Part shown: positions 1 through 7,916 of the stretch, piece after piece
How positions within the stretch are numbered: position 1 is the stretch's first letter
Layout: every line of letters starts with the position of its first letter
Source: Geothrix sp.
GTDB lineage: Bacteria; Acidobacteriota; Holophagae; Holophagales; Holophagaceae
NCBI GenBank assembly: GCA_030681515.1
Contig: JAUXSE010000062.1
Coordinates: 1-48,457 of the forward strand
DNA length: 48,457 bases
Direction: 5' to 3'
Program-made: the position numbers and the translations under genes
The notes under the pieces: generated by a model
What the model saw: the letters and a program-made list of their open reading frames with translations, nothing else
Told to the model about the DNA's origin: nothing
Database searches by the model: none

Positions 1-1
1 C

Positions 2-2539
2 GTCCACCCCGGCGACCTGCTGCGGCGGGTGCTGGAAGAGGATCCCGGCTCCCTCGCCGCCGAAGTGCCGGGCCTGCCGAAGGATCTGGCCGTCGTCGTG
101 GCCAAGGCCATGGAGAAGGAGCCGGCCCGGCGCTACGCCACGGCCGAGGCCTTTGCCGAGGATCTGGAACGGGTGCTGCGCGGCGAACCGATCCTGGCCC
201 ATCCCACGGGGTGGATTGTCCGGGTGGGACGTTGGATCCGTCGGTATCCGGTCCCCGCGAGGGCCCTGGGCGGGATCGCCGCGCTGGCGCTGACCGCCCT
301 GGCCTTCGCGGGCTGGACCTCCTTCCGGTCCCGCACCCAATCCCTGGAGGCGGCGCGGATGGGCTCCCTGGCGGCGGACATGCAGAGTACGTTGCGCATG
401 GCCTACCTGTCGCCCGCCTTCAATCAGCAGCCCCTGCTGGCGGGCATCCGGACCCAGGTGGAGCAGCTGCGGGCCCGCCCCAAGGGGCAGGTCTCCCCCG
501 CCGGCCTCTTCGTCGTGGGAAAGGGACTGGAAGCCCTCGGCGATGACGATGGCGCCCGCCCCTACCTGGAAGCCGCCTGGGCCCGTGGTTTCCGGACGCC
601 GGAAGCCGCCGAGAGCCTGGGCTTCCTGATGGGCCGCCTCTACTTCAAGGCCATGGATCGGGCTCGGGAATCCCTGGCCGCCAAGGCCCGGGAACGACGG
701 GAAGCCGAAGCGAAGGAAACCTATCTCCAGCCGGCCACCCGCATCCTCGAGCAGGACGCCGGCCCGGGCTGGAGGCGGGCCTACCGTGAGGCCTACCTCC
801 TGTACCTGCAGGGCCGGTTCAAGGAAAGCCGGGCCAAGGCGACGCTTGTGCTCCAGGAGGATCCCTCCCGCTACGAGGCCCTGCGGCTGCAGGCCACCGC
901 GGACGATCGGGAGATCAGCATCGCCTTCCAGAATGGTCAGCACGAAGGGATCCAGGCCCGGATCGAAGCCATGGGAGCCCGGGTGGACGAAGGCCTGCGC
1001 TGGGGCAGGAGCGATCCGATGCTGCTCAAGCTGAAGATCCGGGTCATCCACTTCCAGGCCGTCCTCCTGCGCATGAACGGAAAGGACGGTTCCGGGCTGC
1101 TGGCCCGGGAGGAACCCCTCATCCAGCAGCTCCGGGCCCTGGAAGGGGAGAGTTACGGTTCCCTCGTCACCCAGGGGAACCTCGACTGGGAGCGTGCCAG
1201 CGAGGCCCGGGACAAGAATCGCGCGATCATGCCCGGCTATTTCCGAAGCGCCGCCCAGTCCTATCGCCGCGCCGCGGATCTTGCCCCCGGGGATGTGAGC
1301 GTCCGCAACACACTGGCTGCGCTCTGCGCGGACTGGATCATGCTGCTCAGGATGCAGGGCCAGCCGCGCGAGGAACCCCTCCGGATCGGCCTCCAGGCCG
1401 CAGGGGAGGGCGAACGGCTGGGCCCGAACATGGCCCGCTCCCGCTTCGTGGCGATGCAGCTGAACCGGGGGGAAGGCGAGGCCCTGGATGACGAGGGCGG
1501 AGACGCCGAAGGGGCCTACCGGACCGGCATCCAGAAGGCCGAATCCCTCAAGGTCACTGAAGGTCCGGATGCCCTGCAGCTGGATTCCCACCTGTCCTAT
1601 CTTCACAGCCAGTTGAGCCGTGTGGTGTTCCGGAAGGGCGGGAATCCGGACCCGGAGATCCGCCTGGCGGTCGAGGCTGCGCAGCGCATGCGGGAGCACC
1701 TGGATCTGAAGCGGGTGGACGCGGTGCTGAACTGGAACGAGGTCGTCACCAATGTGGCCGATGCCATGGTGGAGTTCGGCGGAGATCCCAAGGCCCTCCT
1801 CGACCTCGCCCGGAGCACGTCGGATGAAGCCATCAAGCTGCGCCCCGATGCCGTCGTCCTGAGCATCGCGAAGGTGCCCCTCCTGTCCGTGGAAGCCTCC
1901 CGCCGGATCCAGACCGGCGAGGATCCAGCCCCGATCCTCGCCGAGATGACCACCCGTCTGGAGCAGACCAGGAAGGCGTACGGGAGCACCATCGTCCACT
2001 GGCAGACCCGGGCCCTGCTCGCCGTCATCGAGGGCGAGGCCCGCGCCCGGCAGGGGAAGGATCCCGGCAAGGCCCACCGGCGCGCCAGGCCCATCCTTGA
2101 GGAAATGGTGCGCAAGTTTCCGGGCTTCCCCTGGTCCGCCTCCTACCTTGTGCATCTGCCGGTGCTGGAGGCGCGATGGCGATTTTCCAGGGGTCTGGCC
2201 TACGCGCACCTGGCCCAACCCTCCCTGGCCTCGGCCGAAAAGCTCGTCGTGAAGTTCCCCCGCCAAATCCAGACCTGGGTGGATCTCGCGGCCCTGCGGG
2301 CCATGGCCGGGAATCCCAAGGGGGCCAAGGAGGCCTGGGACCAAGCGCTGGCCCTGAATCCCAGGGCTCCGGAGCTGCCGGATTACAAGGGCGTGCGTGA
2401 GCTGGTGTTCTCGGCCGGTAATCTGCCCGTGCCACCACCCTGGCCCGTGCCACATGCCGTCGGTGGAAAGGTGTTCTCGGCCGGTAATCTGCCCGTGCCA
2501 CCACCCCCTTCAAACCAGCGGGCGGGCGGCTCTCAATGA
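2..2539 (+). CDS. Ser/Thr protein kinase with TPR-like C-terminal region (5' truncated)
   Basis: The frame is open from base 2, so the gene starts outside the window; 845 residues are visible. The first ~60 residues match the end of a bacterial Hanks-type kinase domain: subdomain XI with KEPARRYATAEAFAEDL, then the usual short tail GEPI. A basic stretch and one membrane segment (about visible residues 88-105, ALGGIAALALTALAFAGW) follow. The remaining ~740 residues are Ala/Leu/Arg-rich helical repeats of TPR type, likely a sensor or scaffold outside the membrane. By family knowledge it is a membrane Ser/Thr kinase; its substrate is unknown and the ATP-binding lobe cannot be checked here. Oddity: the last ~45 codons run through a 66-bp direct repeat giving two VFSAGNLPVPPP blocks, a Pro-rich tail that looks like repeat DNA captured by the reading frame. 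Confidence 0.85.
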   Translation, partial: VHPGDLLRRVLEEDPGSLAAEVPGLPKDLAVVVAKAMEKEPARRYATAEAFAEDLERVLRGEPILAHPTGWIVRVGRWIRRYPVPARALGGIAALALTALAFAGWTSFRSRTQSLEAARMGSLAADMQSTLRMAYLSPAFNQQPLLAGIRTQVEQLRARPKGQVSPAGLFVVGKGLEALGDDDGARPYLEAAWARGFRTPEAAESLGFLMGRLYFKAMDRARESLAAKARERREAEAKETYLQPATRILEQDAGPGWRRAYREAYLLYLQGRFKESRAKATLVLQEDPSRYEALRLQATADDREISIAFQNGQHEGIQARIEAMGARVDEGLRWGRSDPMLLKLKIRVIHFQAVLLRMNGKDGSGLLAREEPLIQQLRALEGESYGSLVTQGNLDWERASEARDKNRAIMPGYFRSAAQSYRRAADLAPGDVSVRNTLAALCADWIMLLRMQGQPREEPLRIGLQAAGEGERLGPNMARSRFVAMQLNRGEGEALDDEGGDAEGAYRTGIQKAESLKVTEGPDALQLDSHLSYLHSQLSRVVFRKGGNPDPEIRLAVEAAQRMREHLDLKRVDAVLNWNEVVTNVADAMVEFGGDPKALLDLARSTSDEAIKLRPDAVVLSIAKVPLLSVEASRRIQTGEDPAPILAEMTTRLEQTRKAYGSTIVHWQTRALLAVIEGEARARQGKDPGKAHRRARPILEEMVRKFPGFPWSASYLVHLPVLEARWRFSRGLAYAHLAQPSLASAEKLVVKFPRQIQTWVDLAALRAMAGNPKGAKEAWDQALALNPRAPELPDYKGVRELVFSAGNLPVPPPWPVPHAVGGKVFSAGNLPVPPPPSNQRAGGSQ
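2404..2506 (+). repeat. In-frame 66-bp direct repeat at the kinase 3' end
   Basis: A 37-bp block at 2404-2440 recurs without mismatch at 2470-2506, a period of 66 bp or 22 codons. Both copies encode VFSAGNLPVPPP in frame. The unit lies after the last convincing helical repeat (ending near LNPRAPELPDYKGV). It is probably an intergenic-type repeat that became part of the C-terminus. Confidence 0.8.
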
Positions 2540-2602
2540 TGAGCGTGGAGGGGGAATGCGGCGCACAGGCGGGCAGAGGCGCAAGGAGCGGGAACGGGAG
2601 GC

Positions 2603-2919
2603 CTAGGAGCGTGTCCAAGTAATGGGTGGGGGCTGCACTGGGGCGCCAGCCGAGGGAGGCAAGGAAGGCGACGAAGGCCTTCTCGGTATCGGCGGAGCCG
2701 ATACGCGAGACGTACTGAATTCTGGTGGTTCCAAGGACGAGGAGCCTGACGCAGCATCCCGACGGCTGCCGCCCCAGCCCGAAGGGTTGATGGCAAAGGG
2801 TCCCCATGCTGCGTCAGCGACCTTGAACGGTGTACCCGCACCGCCCTGCGGTCGCTTCCTTCCCTGGAAACCCTTTGCCATCAATGCAGCCCCTATCGAT
2901 TACTTGGACACGCTCCTAG
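2603..2919. mobile_element. MITE-like inverted-repeat element abutting the NHL gene stop codon
   Basis: The ends 2603-2623 and 2899-2919 are perfect 21-bp inverted repeats starting CTAGGAGCGTG; an imperfect extension raises the arms to about 34 bp. Both ends carry the palindrome CTAG, which may be target sequence or duplicated target; the IS5 family often uses YTAR-type targets, so an IS5-like origin is a guess. Inside lie nested inverted repeats: 15 bp at 2787-2801/2870-2884 and 12 bp at 2746-2757/2806-2817. No transposase-sized gene fits, so it is non-autonomous or a relic. The right CTAG contains the stop codon (2916-2918) of the minus-strand NHL gene. It fills the whole gap between the two flanking genes. 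Confidence 0.7.
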
Positions 2920-5693
2920 GGCGCCGTGGCCAGCATCAGGCCGTTGGTGGTGGTGATCAGGAGGTCGCCCTGGGGGGTGAAGGCGAGCGCGGAGGGATAG
3001 CTGAGACCGGCGGGGAAGGCGCCCGGGAAGGCGCCCACCCGGTTGGGTGTTCCCAGGAGCAGCGCGGTGGTGCCGGTCGCCGTATCCACCGTATACAGGG
3101 CATGGCCCCAGGCATCCGCCACGTAGAGGGTGCCGGAGGCGGCGAAGGCCAGGTCCACAGGCCCGTAGACGAAGGTGCTGAGGGCCAGGGTACTCACGTC
3201 TCCGGCGGGGGTGATCCGGCGGATCCGGTTGTTGTTCAAATCACCCACGAAGAGGTTCCCGCTGCCATCCACGGCGATGCCGCTGGGCATGTAGAAGCGG
3301 GCGGCGGCCCCGTTCCCGTCCACCAGTCCGGTGGCGCCCGCCAGGCCAGCCACTGTCGTCACCACACCCGCGGGGGTGACCTTCCGGATGGTGTGGTTCC
3401 CGATTTCGGTGACATAGAGGTTGCCCGCCCCATCCAGGGCCACCCGCTGGGGGTAATTGAACCGGGCGGCACTGCCCGTGCCATCGGCGCTGCCCGGGGT
3501 GCCGCTCAGCCCGGCGAGGGTGGACACGACTCCCGCCGGCGTGATCTTCAGGAGGGTTTGGTTGGTTTGATCGGTGACGAAGAGATTGCCGGCCCCGTCC
3601 ATCGCCAGTCCGGTGGGGTAGGCGACGCTGGCGAAGGTGCTCGTCTGGCCCGCCGGCGTGACCTTGCGGATGGCGCTGTTGCCGTAGTCGGCCACGAAGG
3701 CGTTGCCACTGCCGTCTACCACCACGGCAGCGGGGTTGAAAAAGCGCGCCGCCGAACCCGATCCTTCCATATTCCCCGTCCGCGCGGGAGCGCCCGCAAA
3801 GGTGCTCAGACCCTGGGTCATGTCCATGACCCGCACCGCATGGTTGAACTCATCCGCGATGGCCAGCCTTCCGGAGGGCAGGAAGGCGAGGCCGGCGGGA
3901 CCGCTGAAGCGGGCCGACGCGACGGGGCCATCCACCCACCCGAGGCTGGAGGAGGCTCCAGCGGCCGTGGTCACGACCCCGGCCGTGGTCACCTTGCGGA
4001 TCATGCTCTGCGCATCGGTGATCCAGAGATCCCCGGCCCCATCCACCGCGAGGCTGTGGGGCAGGTAGAGCCGGGCGGCGGTACCCGTGCCATCCGTGGT
4101 TCCCGCCAGGCCCGGGCTTCCGGCGAGCGTCGTCACGACGCCCGCGGCCGTCACCTGGCGCAGGGTCTGGTTCTGGGTATCCGTCACATAGATGTTGCCG
4201 TTTCCATGCACCACCACGCCCGCAGGGTAATTGAACCGGGCTGAGGCGCCGGTGCCATCCGAGATCCCACTCAGGCCAGCGCTTCCCGCGAGGGTGGTCA
4301 CGACGCCCGCCGCCGTGACCCTGCGCAGGAGGTGATTGTTGGTATCCGCGACGATGAGATCCCCCGCCGCCGTGATGGCCAGGCCTCTGGGGCCGAAGAA
4401 CCGCGCCGTGGCGCCGGTGCCGTCGGCGGAGCCCGTGGAACCGGAATTCCCCGCGAGGGTCGAGACGACCCCCGCCGGAGTCACCTTGCGGATGCTGCTG
4501 TTGCCCCGGTCGGCCACGTAGAGGTTGCCCGCGGTGTCGATCGCCAGGCCGGCGGGGTTCCTGAAGCCCCCCGGCGTGCCATCCCAGCTGGCCATTTCAC
4601 CTACATAGCCTGCGAATAGGGTGACCGCACCCCCTGGGGTGATCTTCCGGATCGTGTGGTTGTTGGTATCCGAGACGTAGAGGTTGCCCACGGCATCTGC
4701 CGCCACGCCCTGGGGCTGGTTGAACCGCGCCGCGGCGCCGGTGCCATCCACCCAGCCCGCGCCATCCACGTTGCCGGCGAAGAGATCCAGCCCCCGGGCC
4801 GCCACGGTCGCGCCGGCCGAGGCGGTGCCCTTGAGATTGGAGGCCAAAAGGGTGTAGGTCTGGCGCCGGCGGGGGGTGACGCTGGCGTTCAGGGCCCCGA
4901 GGACGCTGGCGCCATTGATGCTGAGCGCGGAGGCGGGATCTCCGGTGAGGGTCCAGGACAGGGTGGTCGGGCTGCCCATGGGCACCGTGCTGGGCGAGGC
5001 CGTGAAGCCGGCGATGAGCGGCGGAGCGCCGATGACGGTGAGGTTCAGCATCTTGCCCAGGGTGCCGCCGCTGTTGGTGGCGGTCACCGTGTAGGCCTGC
5101 AAAGGGGCCCCCACGGTGGGGGTGCCGCTGATGGTGCCGGTGGTGGGGCTGAAGGCCAGACCCGCGGGCAGGGCGGGAGCCACGGACCATGCGGTGATGG
5201 CACCCCCGGTGCTGGTGGGCGTGAGGGGCGTGATGGGCACGTCCTTGCCATACAGGAGGTTCGAGCTGCTGTAGTCGAAGCCTGGCGCCAGATCGTTGAC
5301 GGTGATGCTGAGGTTCGCGGTGGCGCTGCCCCCGGCATTGGTGGCCCGGACGGCGAAGATCGCGACCGCAGCCACTGCGGTGGGAGTGCCCGTGATGGTC
5401 CCCGTGGTGGCGTTCAAGGCGAGACCTGAAGGGAGGGCGGGGCTCACCGAATAGGTGACGGTGCTGCCCGAGATCACGGTGGGCGTGTTCGCCGCGATGG
5501 GTGTGCCCTTCGCGTACACCGCGGGGTTGGTGGCATAGGCGAGGCTGGTGGGCGCGGGAACCACCGGCGCCACCGGGGCGGCGGAACCGCCCCCGCCGCA
5601 GGCCGGTGCGAGCGCCACCAGCGACAGGGCCAGGGCGGCATGCAGGACGCCGGGAGAACGGCGCAGGGATGAGGTGAACGCAGACGTGGCCAT
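2916..5693 (-). CDS. Surface lipoprotein: putative Ig domains plus two six-bladed NHL propellers
   Basis: 925 aa. The N-terminus has a hydrophobic signal with lipobox LAPAC followed by GGGG, so it is probably a lipid-anchored exported protein. Two He_PIG-type cadherin-like domains (about 45-130 and 131-222, each with a SPALPSGL/TGTITGTPT core) are followed by a third Ig-like segment (about 223-300). From ~300 to the end I count 12 NHL-type blades of the form GNLYVADxxNHxIRKVTPAG separated by TLAG...DGTGxxARF. NHL propellers usually have six blades, so 12 suggests two. The start has a good GGAGG Shine-Dalgarno. It is transcribed away from the next gene and preceded by regulatory element D. The stop lies in the end of the inverted-repeat element. 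The ligand is unknown. Confidence 0.9.
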   Translation of the reverse strand: MATSAFTSSLRRSPGVLHAALALSLVALAPACGGGGSAAPVAPVVPAPTSLAYATNPAVYAKGTPIAANTPTVISGSTVTYSVSPALPSGLALNATTGTITGTPTAVAAVAIFAVRATNAGGSATANLSITVNDLAPGFDYSSSNLLYGKDVPITPLTPTSTGGAITAWSVAPALPAGLAFSPTTGTISGTPTVGAPLQAYTVTATNSGGTLGKMLNLTVIGAPPLIAGFTASPSTVPMGSPTTLSWTLTGDPASALSINGASVLGALNASVTPRRRQTYTLLASNLKGTASAGATVAARGLDLFAGNVDGAGWVDGTGAAARFNQPQGVAADAVGNLYVSDTNNHTIRKITPGGAVTLFAGYVGEMASWDGTPGGFRNPAGLAIDTAGNLYVADRGNSSIRKVTPAGVVSTLAGNSGSTGSADGTGATARFFGPRGLAITAAGDLIVADTNNHLLRRVTAAGVVTTLAGSAGLSGISDGTGASARFNYPAGVVVHGNGNIYVTDTQNQTLRQVTAAGVVTTLAGSPGLAGTTDGTGTAARLYLPHSLAVDGAGDLWITDAQSMIRKVTTAGVVTTAAGASSSLGWVDGPVASARFSGPAGLAFLPSGRLAIADEFNHAVRVMDMTQGLSTFAGAPARTGNMEGSGSAARFFNPAAVVVDGSGNAFVADYGNSAIRKVTPAGQTSTFASVAYPTGLAMDGAGNLFVTDQTNQTLLKITPAGVVSTLAGLSGTPGSADGTGSAARFNYPQRVALDGAGNLYVTEIGNHTIRKVTPAGVVTTVAGLAGATGLVDGNGAAARFYMPSGIAVDGSGNLFVGDLNNNRIRRITPAGDVSTLALSTFVYGPVDLAFAASGTLYVADAWGHALYTVDTATGTTALLLGTPNRVGAFPGAFPAGLSYPSALAFTPQGDLLITTTNGLMLATAP

Positions 5694-5744
5694 GGAACCT
5701 CCGAGGGAGCTGAAGACCCAAACTACATCGCGCGCACCCCAGGT

Positions 5745-5780
5745 CCCGGGGCCGCTTTCCAGAAAGGGGGTGGGCCACCT
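5745..5780 (-). promoter_or_regulatory. Upstream element copy D (GTGGCCCA-N14-AGCG)
   Basis: On the minus strand, GTGGCCCA (5778-5771), exactly 14 nt, AGCG (5756-5753), 2 nt, then CCCGGG (5750-5745). The 14-nt spacer holds CTTTC-TG-GAAAG, a small inverted repeat. It lies 52 bp upstream of the NHL lipoprotein start. It lacks the distal TGAA block seen in copies A-C. Function is inferred from recurrence at four surface-protein genes. Confidence 0.55.
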
Positions 5781-5798
5781 CCGTGAGGCTCATTGAAG

Positions 5799-5862
5799 GG
5801 GTGGCCCAGGGCTTTTCTGGGAAGCGGACCTGGGAGGGGTGGTCCCCGGGGCGGAGGCTGAA
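5799..5862 (+). promoter_or_regulatory. Upstream element copy A (GTGGCCCA-N14-AGCG ... TGAA)
   Basis: GTGGCCCA at 5801-5808, N14, AGCG at 5823-5826, N2, CCTGGG at 5829-5834, and GGCGGAGGCTGAA at 5850-5862. Every spacing matches copy B. It is divergent from copy D, with 22 bp between their GTGGCCCA blocks. It precedes the two-gene unit starting at 5899. Confidence 0.55.
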
Positions 5863-5898
5863 GACCCGCGGCCCATGCCGCCCCTTTCTGGAGATTCC

Positions 5899-6426
5899 AT
5901 GTTCAAGCCACTCGCCATCGCCGCCCTGCTGATCGCCTCGCCCGCCTGGGCCCAGTTCAGGCGCCCCGCCCCGCCCATGACGCACCTGGGGGTGCCCGCC
6001 GCGGACCTCATCACGGTGGACCTCAGCACGCGTTCGGACATGAGCACCGGCGTGGTGACGACGGATGTGGGAACCTACCAGAACGGCATCTGGTCCTGGA
6101 ACTTCGGCGCGAAGGGCTTCGAAGTCCCCAAGGGCCGCACCTTCATCGTCACCGATGCCCAGGCCTGGGTGCTGCACGAGCCGGGTACGGGCACTCCCGC
6201 CTCCCTGGAACTGATGCTGGACTATCCCACTGGTGGTTACTCGGGCTCCATGGCCCTCTTCACCTTCCAGGATGTGCCGGCCAACGCCATGGGTGTCCAC
6301 CGGCAGACCTGGACCAGCGGTTTCGCCCTGACGGAGGGGCTTCGGATGCGGATCTGGGTGCAGCAGTTCTACCCCCTGAGCCTCATGTCCATGGCCCGCA
6401 TCGTGGTCCATGGCTACTACCTCTGA
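5899..6426 (+). CDS. Small secreted protein of unknown function
   Basis: 175 aa starting MFKPLAIAALLIASPAWAQF, a clear Sec signal with signal-peptidase-I site AWA-Q and no lipobox. I chose this ATG over an in-frame one 60 nt upstream because it has GGAG at proper spacing and begins with the signal peptide. The mature part is Thr/Val/Gly-rich and probably all-beta, with several aromatics near the C-terminus (FYPL, HGYYL). I do not recognise a family. It ends 7 bp before the next lipoprotein gene, so the two are probably co-transcribed from element A. Confidence 0.85.
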   Translation: MFKPLAIAALLIASPAWAQFRRPAPPMTHLGVPAADLITVDLSTRSDMSTGVVTTDVGTYQNGIWSWNFGAKGFEVPKGRTFIVTDAQAWVLHEPGTGTPASLELMLDYPTGGYSGSMALFTFQDVPANAMGVHRQTWTSGFALTEGLRMRIWVQQFYPLSLMSMARIVVHGYYL

Positions 6427-6433
6427 GGTGCCC

Positions 6434-7825
6434 ATGCTGACTCGCTTCGTTCCTCCCTTCGCAATGCTGCTCCTCCTGTCCGCCTGCGGGGGAAGCGGAG
6501 GAGGCGCGGCGTCCTCAACGCCCATCGCCACACCCGCGATGCCTTCCTGGCAAGCCCCCGTGGACCTGGTGTCCTTCGGCTACGACCAGGGTGCCCTCCT
6601 CGCCGGAGACGGGAAGGGCGGGGTCATCGCCGCCTGGGTCCACACGGGGGTGGATGGGGGCGGCACTCCCTACTGGGAGCTAATGGCCGTGCGCCTGGGG
6701 CCCGATGGCGTCTGGGAAGCCCCCAAGAGTCTGGAGGTCAACACCGGCACCCGCGGCATGCAGGCACCGGTGGCCGCGCTGGACGATCAGGGAAAAGGCT
6801 ACCTGGCCTGGTTCAGCGCCATTCCCCGCAGCACCACGACGGCCCTGCGCACCGTGCCCGTGGATCTGAAAGCGAGTTCTCCCTTCGGTACCCGCACGGC
6901 AGCCCAGGCCCTCGACCTGCGGGGTCTCGCGGATTTGCACCTCGCGGTGGGTTCCGATGGGAGCGCCTTGGCGGCGTGGTTCTATCTCCGCACCAACGAG
7001 TTCGTTACTGACTATCCGACCATCCAGTCTTCCCGTCTCGGCCCAGGGGCCGCCTGGAGCCCACCCGTCCACCATTGGCTGAACCCGTATTCCCACCAGG
7101 GGCTGAACGGCCTGCGTGGAGACAGCCGGGGCGCCTACTTCCTAGGGTTTGCCACGGGCGACGACTCCTGGTCTGAGAACCAGGTGGCCGATTTCCCCGT
7201 GGGCCAGGAGACTTCGTCGTTCGTCGCAGGTTGGATGCCCGTCTCCCAGGTGGCTCTGCCGGCGAACCACCAGGCCGCCTGGGCTCTGGATGGCCAGGGC
7301 CGTGCGGATGTCTGGATGGTTTATCCACTCGCCACTGTCGGGAACCCCGAACTTCAGGCATGGCCCCGCACCCGGTCAGGGGCAGGGACTTGGACCGTGG
7401 GCGACAAGGTGGCTCTGCCGTTGCCCACCCGGAGCCTCACGGCCTTCCGGGAACCCAGCGGCGCGGGCTGGCTGGCGGGACTGGGCAGCCAGGGGCTGTG
7501 GGTCGCGCCTCTCAGTGGGATGACGCCGGGCGCCCCAATAACCCTGCTCCCGGCGACAACCCAGACCGAGAATATGATCGGCACGCGGGATGCCGCCGGA
7601 CATCCAGCCCTGCTGTGGATCCAGCGGGGCACCGGAGGTATCTATGAAGGCATCGGCTTCTCCCGGTGGGATGGCAGCGCCTGGACCACGCCTGGGATCC
7701 TTCCCGGCACCGTGGGCAAGGCCATCCAGCGACTCTTCGCCGTGGCCGGGCCCGCAGGCCTCGCCGCTGGCTGGGTGGAGGTGGGCGACCGCACCCTGCT
7801 TCTCCGCACGGCGCTCTGGAAGTGA
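6434..7825 (+). CDS. Lipoprotein, probable eight-bladed beta-propeller
   Basis: 463 aa; start at 6434 with GAGGTG Shine-Dalgarno. The signal peptide carries lipobox LLSAC followed by GGSGGG. The mature part shows about eight repeats with a weak A-A-W strand signature (IAAWVH, YLAWFS, LAAWFY, DVWMVY, LLWIQR, AAGWVE), each after a GxG or DxxG turn. This resembles, at low similarity, the blades of the lipoprotein gene at 16766-19261. I infer an eight-bladed propeller without enzymatic motifs. It is the second gene of a pair with the secreted protein just upstream; element B and the next operon follow immediately. Confidence 0.85.
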   Translation: MLTRFVPPFAMLLLLSACGGSGGGAASSTPIATPAMPSWQAPVDLVSFGYDQGALLAGDGKGGVIAAWVHTGVDGGGTPYWELMAVRLGPDGVWEAPKSLEVNTGTRGMQAPVAALDDQGKGYLAWFSAIPRSTTTALRTVPVDLKASSPFGTRTAAQALDLRGLADLHLAVGSDGSALAAWFYLRTNEFVTDYPTIQSSRLGPGAAWSPPVHHWLNPYSHQGLNGLRGDSRGAYFLGFATGDDSWSENQVADFPVGQETSSFVAGWMPVSQVALPANHQAAWALDGQGRADVWMVYPLATVGNPELQAWPRTRSGAGTWTVGDKVALPLPTRSLTAFREPSGAGWLAGLGSQGLWVAPLSGMTPGAPITLLPATTQTENMIGTRDAAGHPALLWIQRGTGGIYEGIGFSRWDGSAWTTPGILPGTVGKAIQRLFAVAGPAGLAAGWVEVGDRTLLLRTALWK

Positions 7826-7832
7826 CGGGGAG

Positions 7833-7896
7833 GGGTGGCCCAAGCCCTTTCTTAGAAGCGCACCTTGGCCCCCTGTCACCGGGGGCGGAGGCTGAA
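7833..7896 (+). promoter_or_regulatory. Upstream element copy B (GTGGCCCA-N14-AGCG ... TGAA)
   Basis: GTGGCCCA at 7835-7842, N14, AGCG 7857-7860, N2, CCTTGG 7863-7868, GGCGGAGGCTGAA 7884-7896. CCAAG/CTTGG here replaces the CCCAG/CTGGG pair of copy A, a compensatory change if the element folds as RNA. It starts 8 bp after the upstream stop codon and heads the four-gene run 7917-16647. Confidence 0.55.
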
Positions 7897-7916
7897 CCAT
7901 TCCTCCGAGGTGCGTC

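Noticed and set aside
2603-2807. Possible transposase remnant on the minus strand of the inverted-repeat element (VSRIGSADTEKAFVAFLASLGW)
   Set aside because: Too short and without recognisable DDE motif spacing; the stretch could be chance, so no CDS or pseudogene is called.
2622-4244. A 540-codon plus-strand open frame opposite the NHL gene
   Set aside because: Low-complexity Gly/Arg translation, begins inside the inverted-repeat element and opposes a well-supported lipoprotein gene.
5745-5862. Reading the shared element as a sigma54 promoter or a GEMM riboswitch
   Set aside because: TGGC fits the -24 box but no GC occurs at the -12 position, and the conserved GEMM core is absent.
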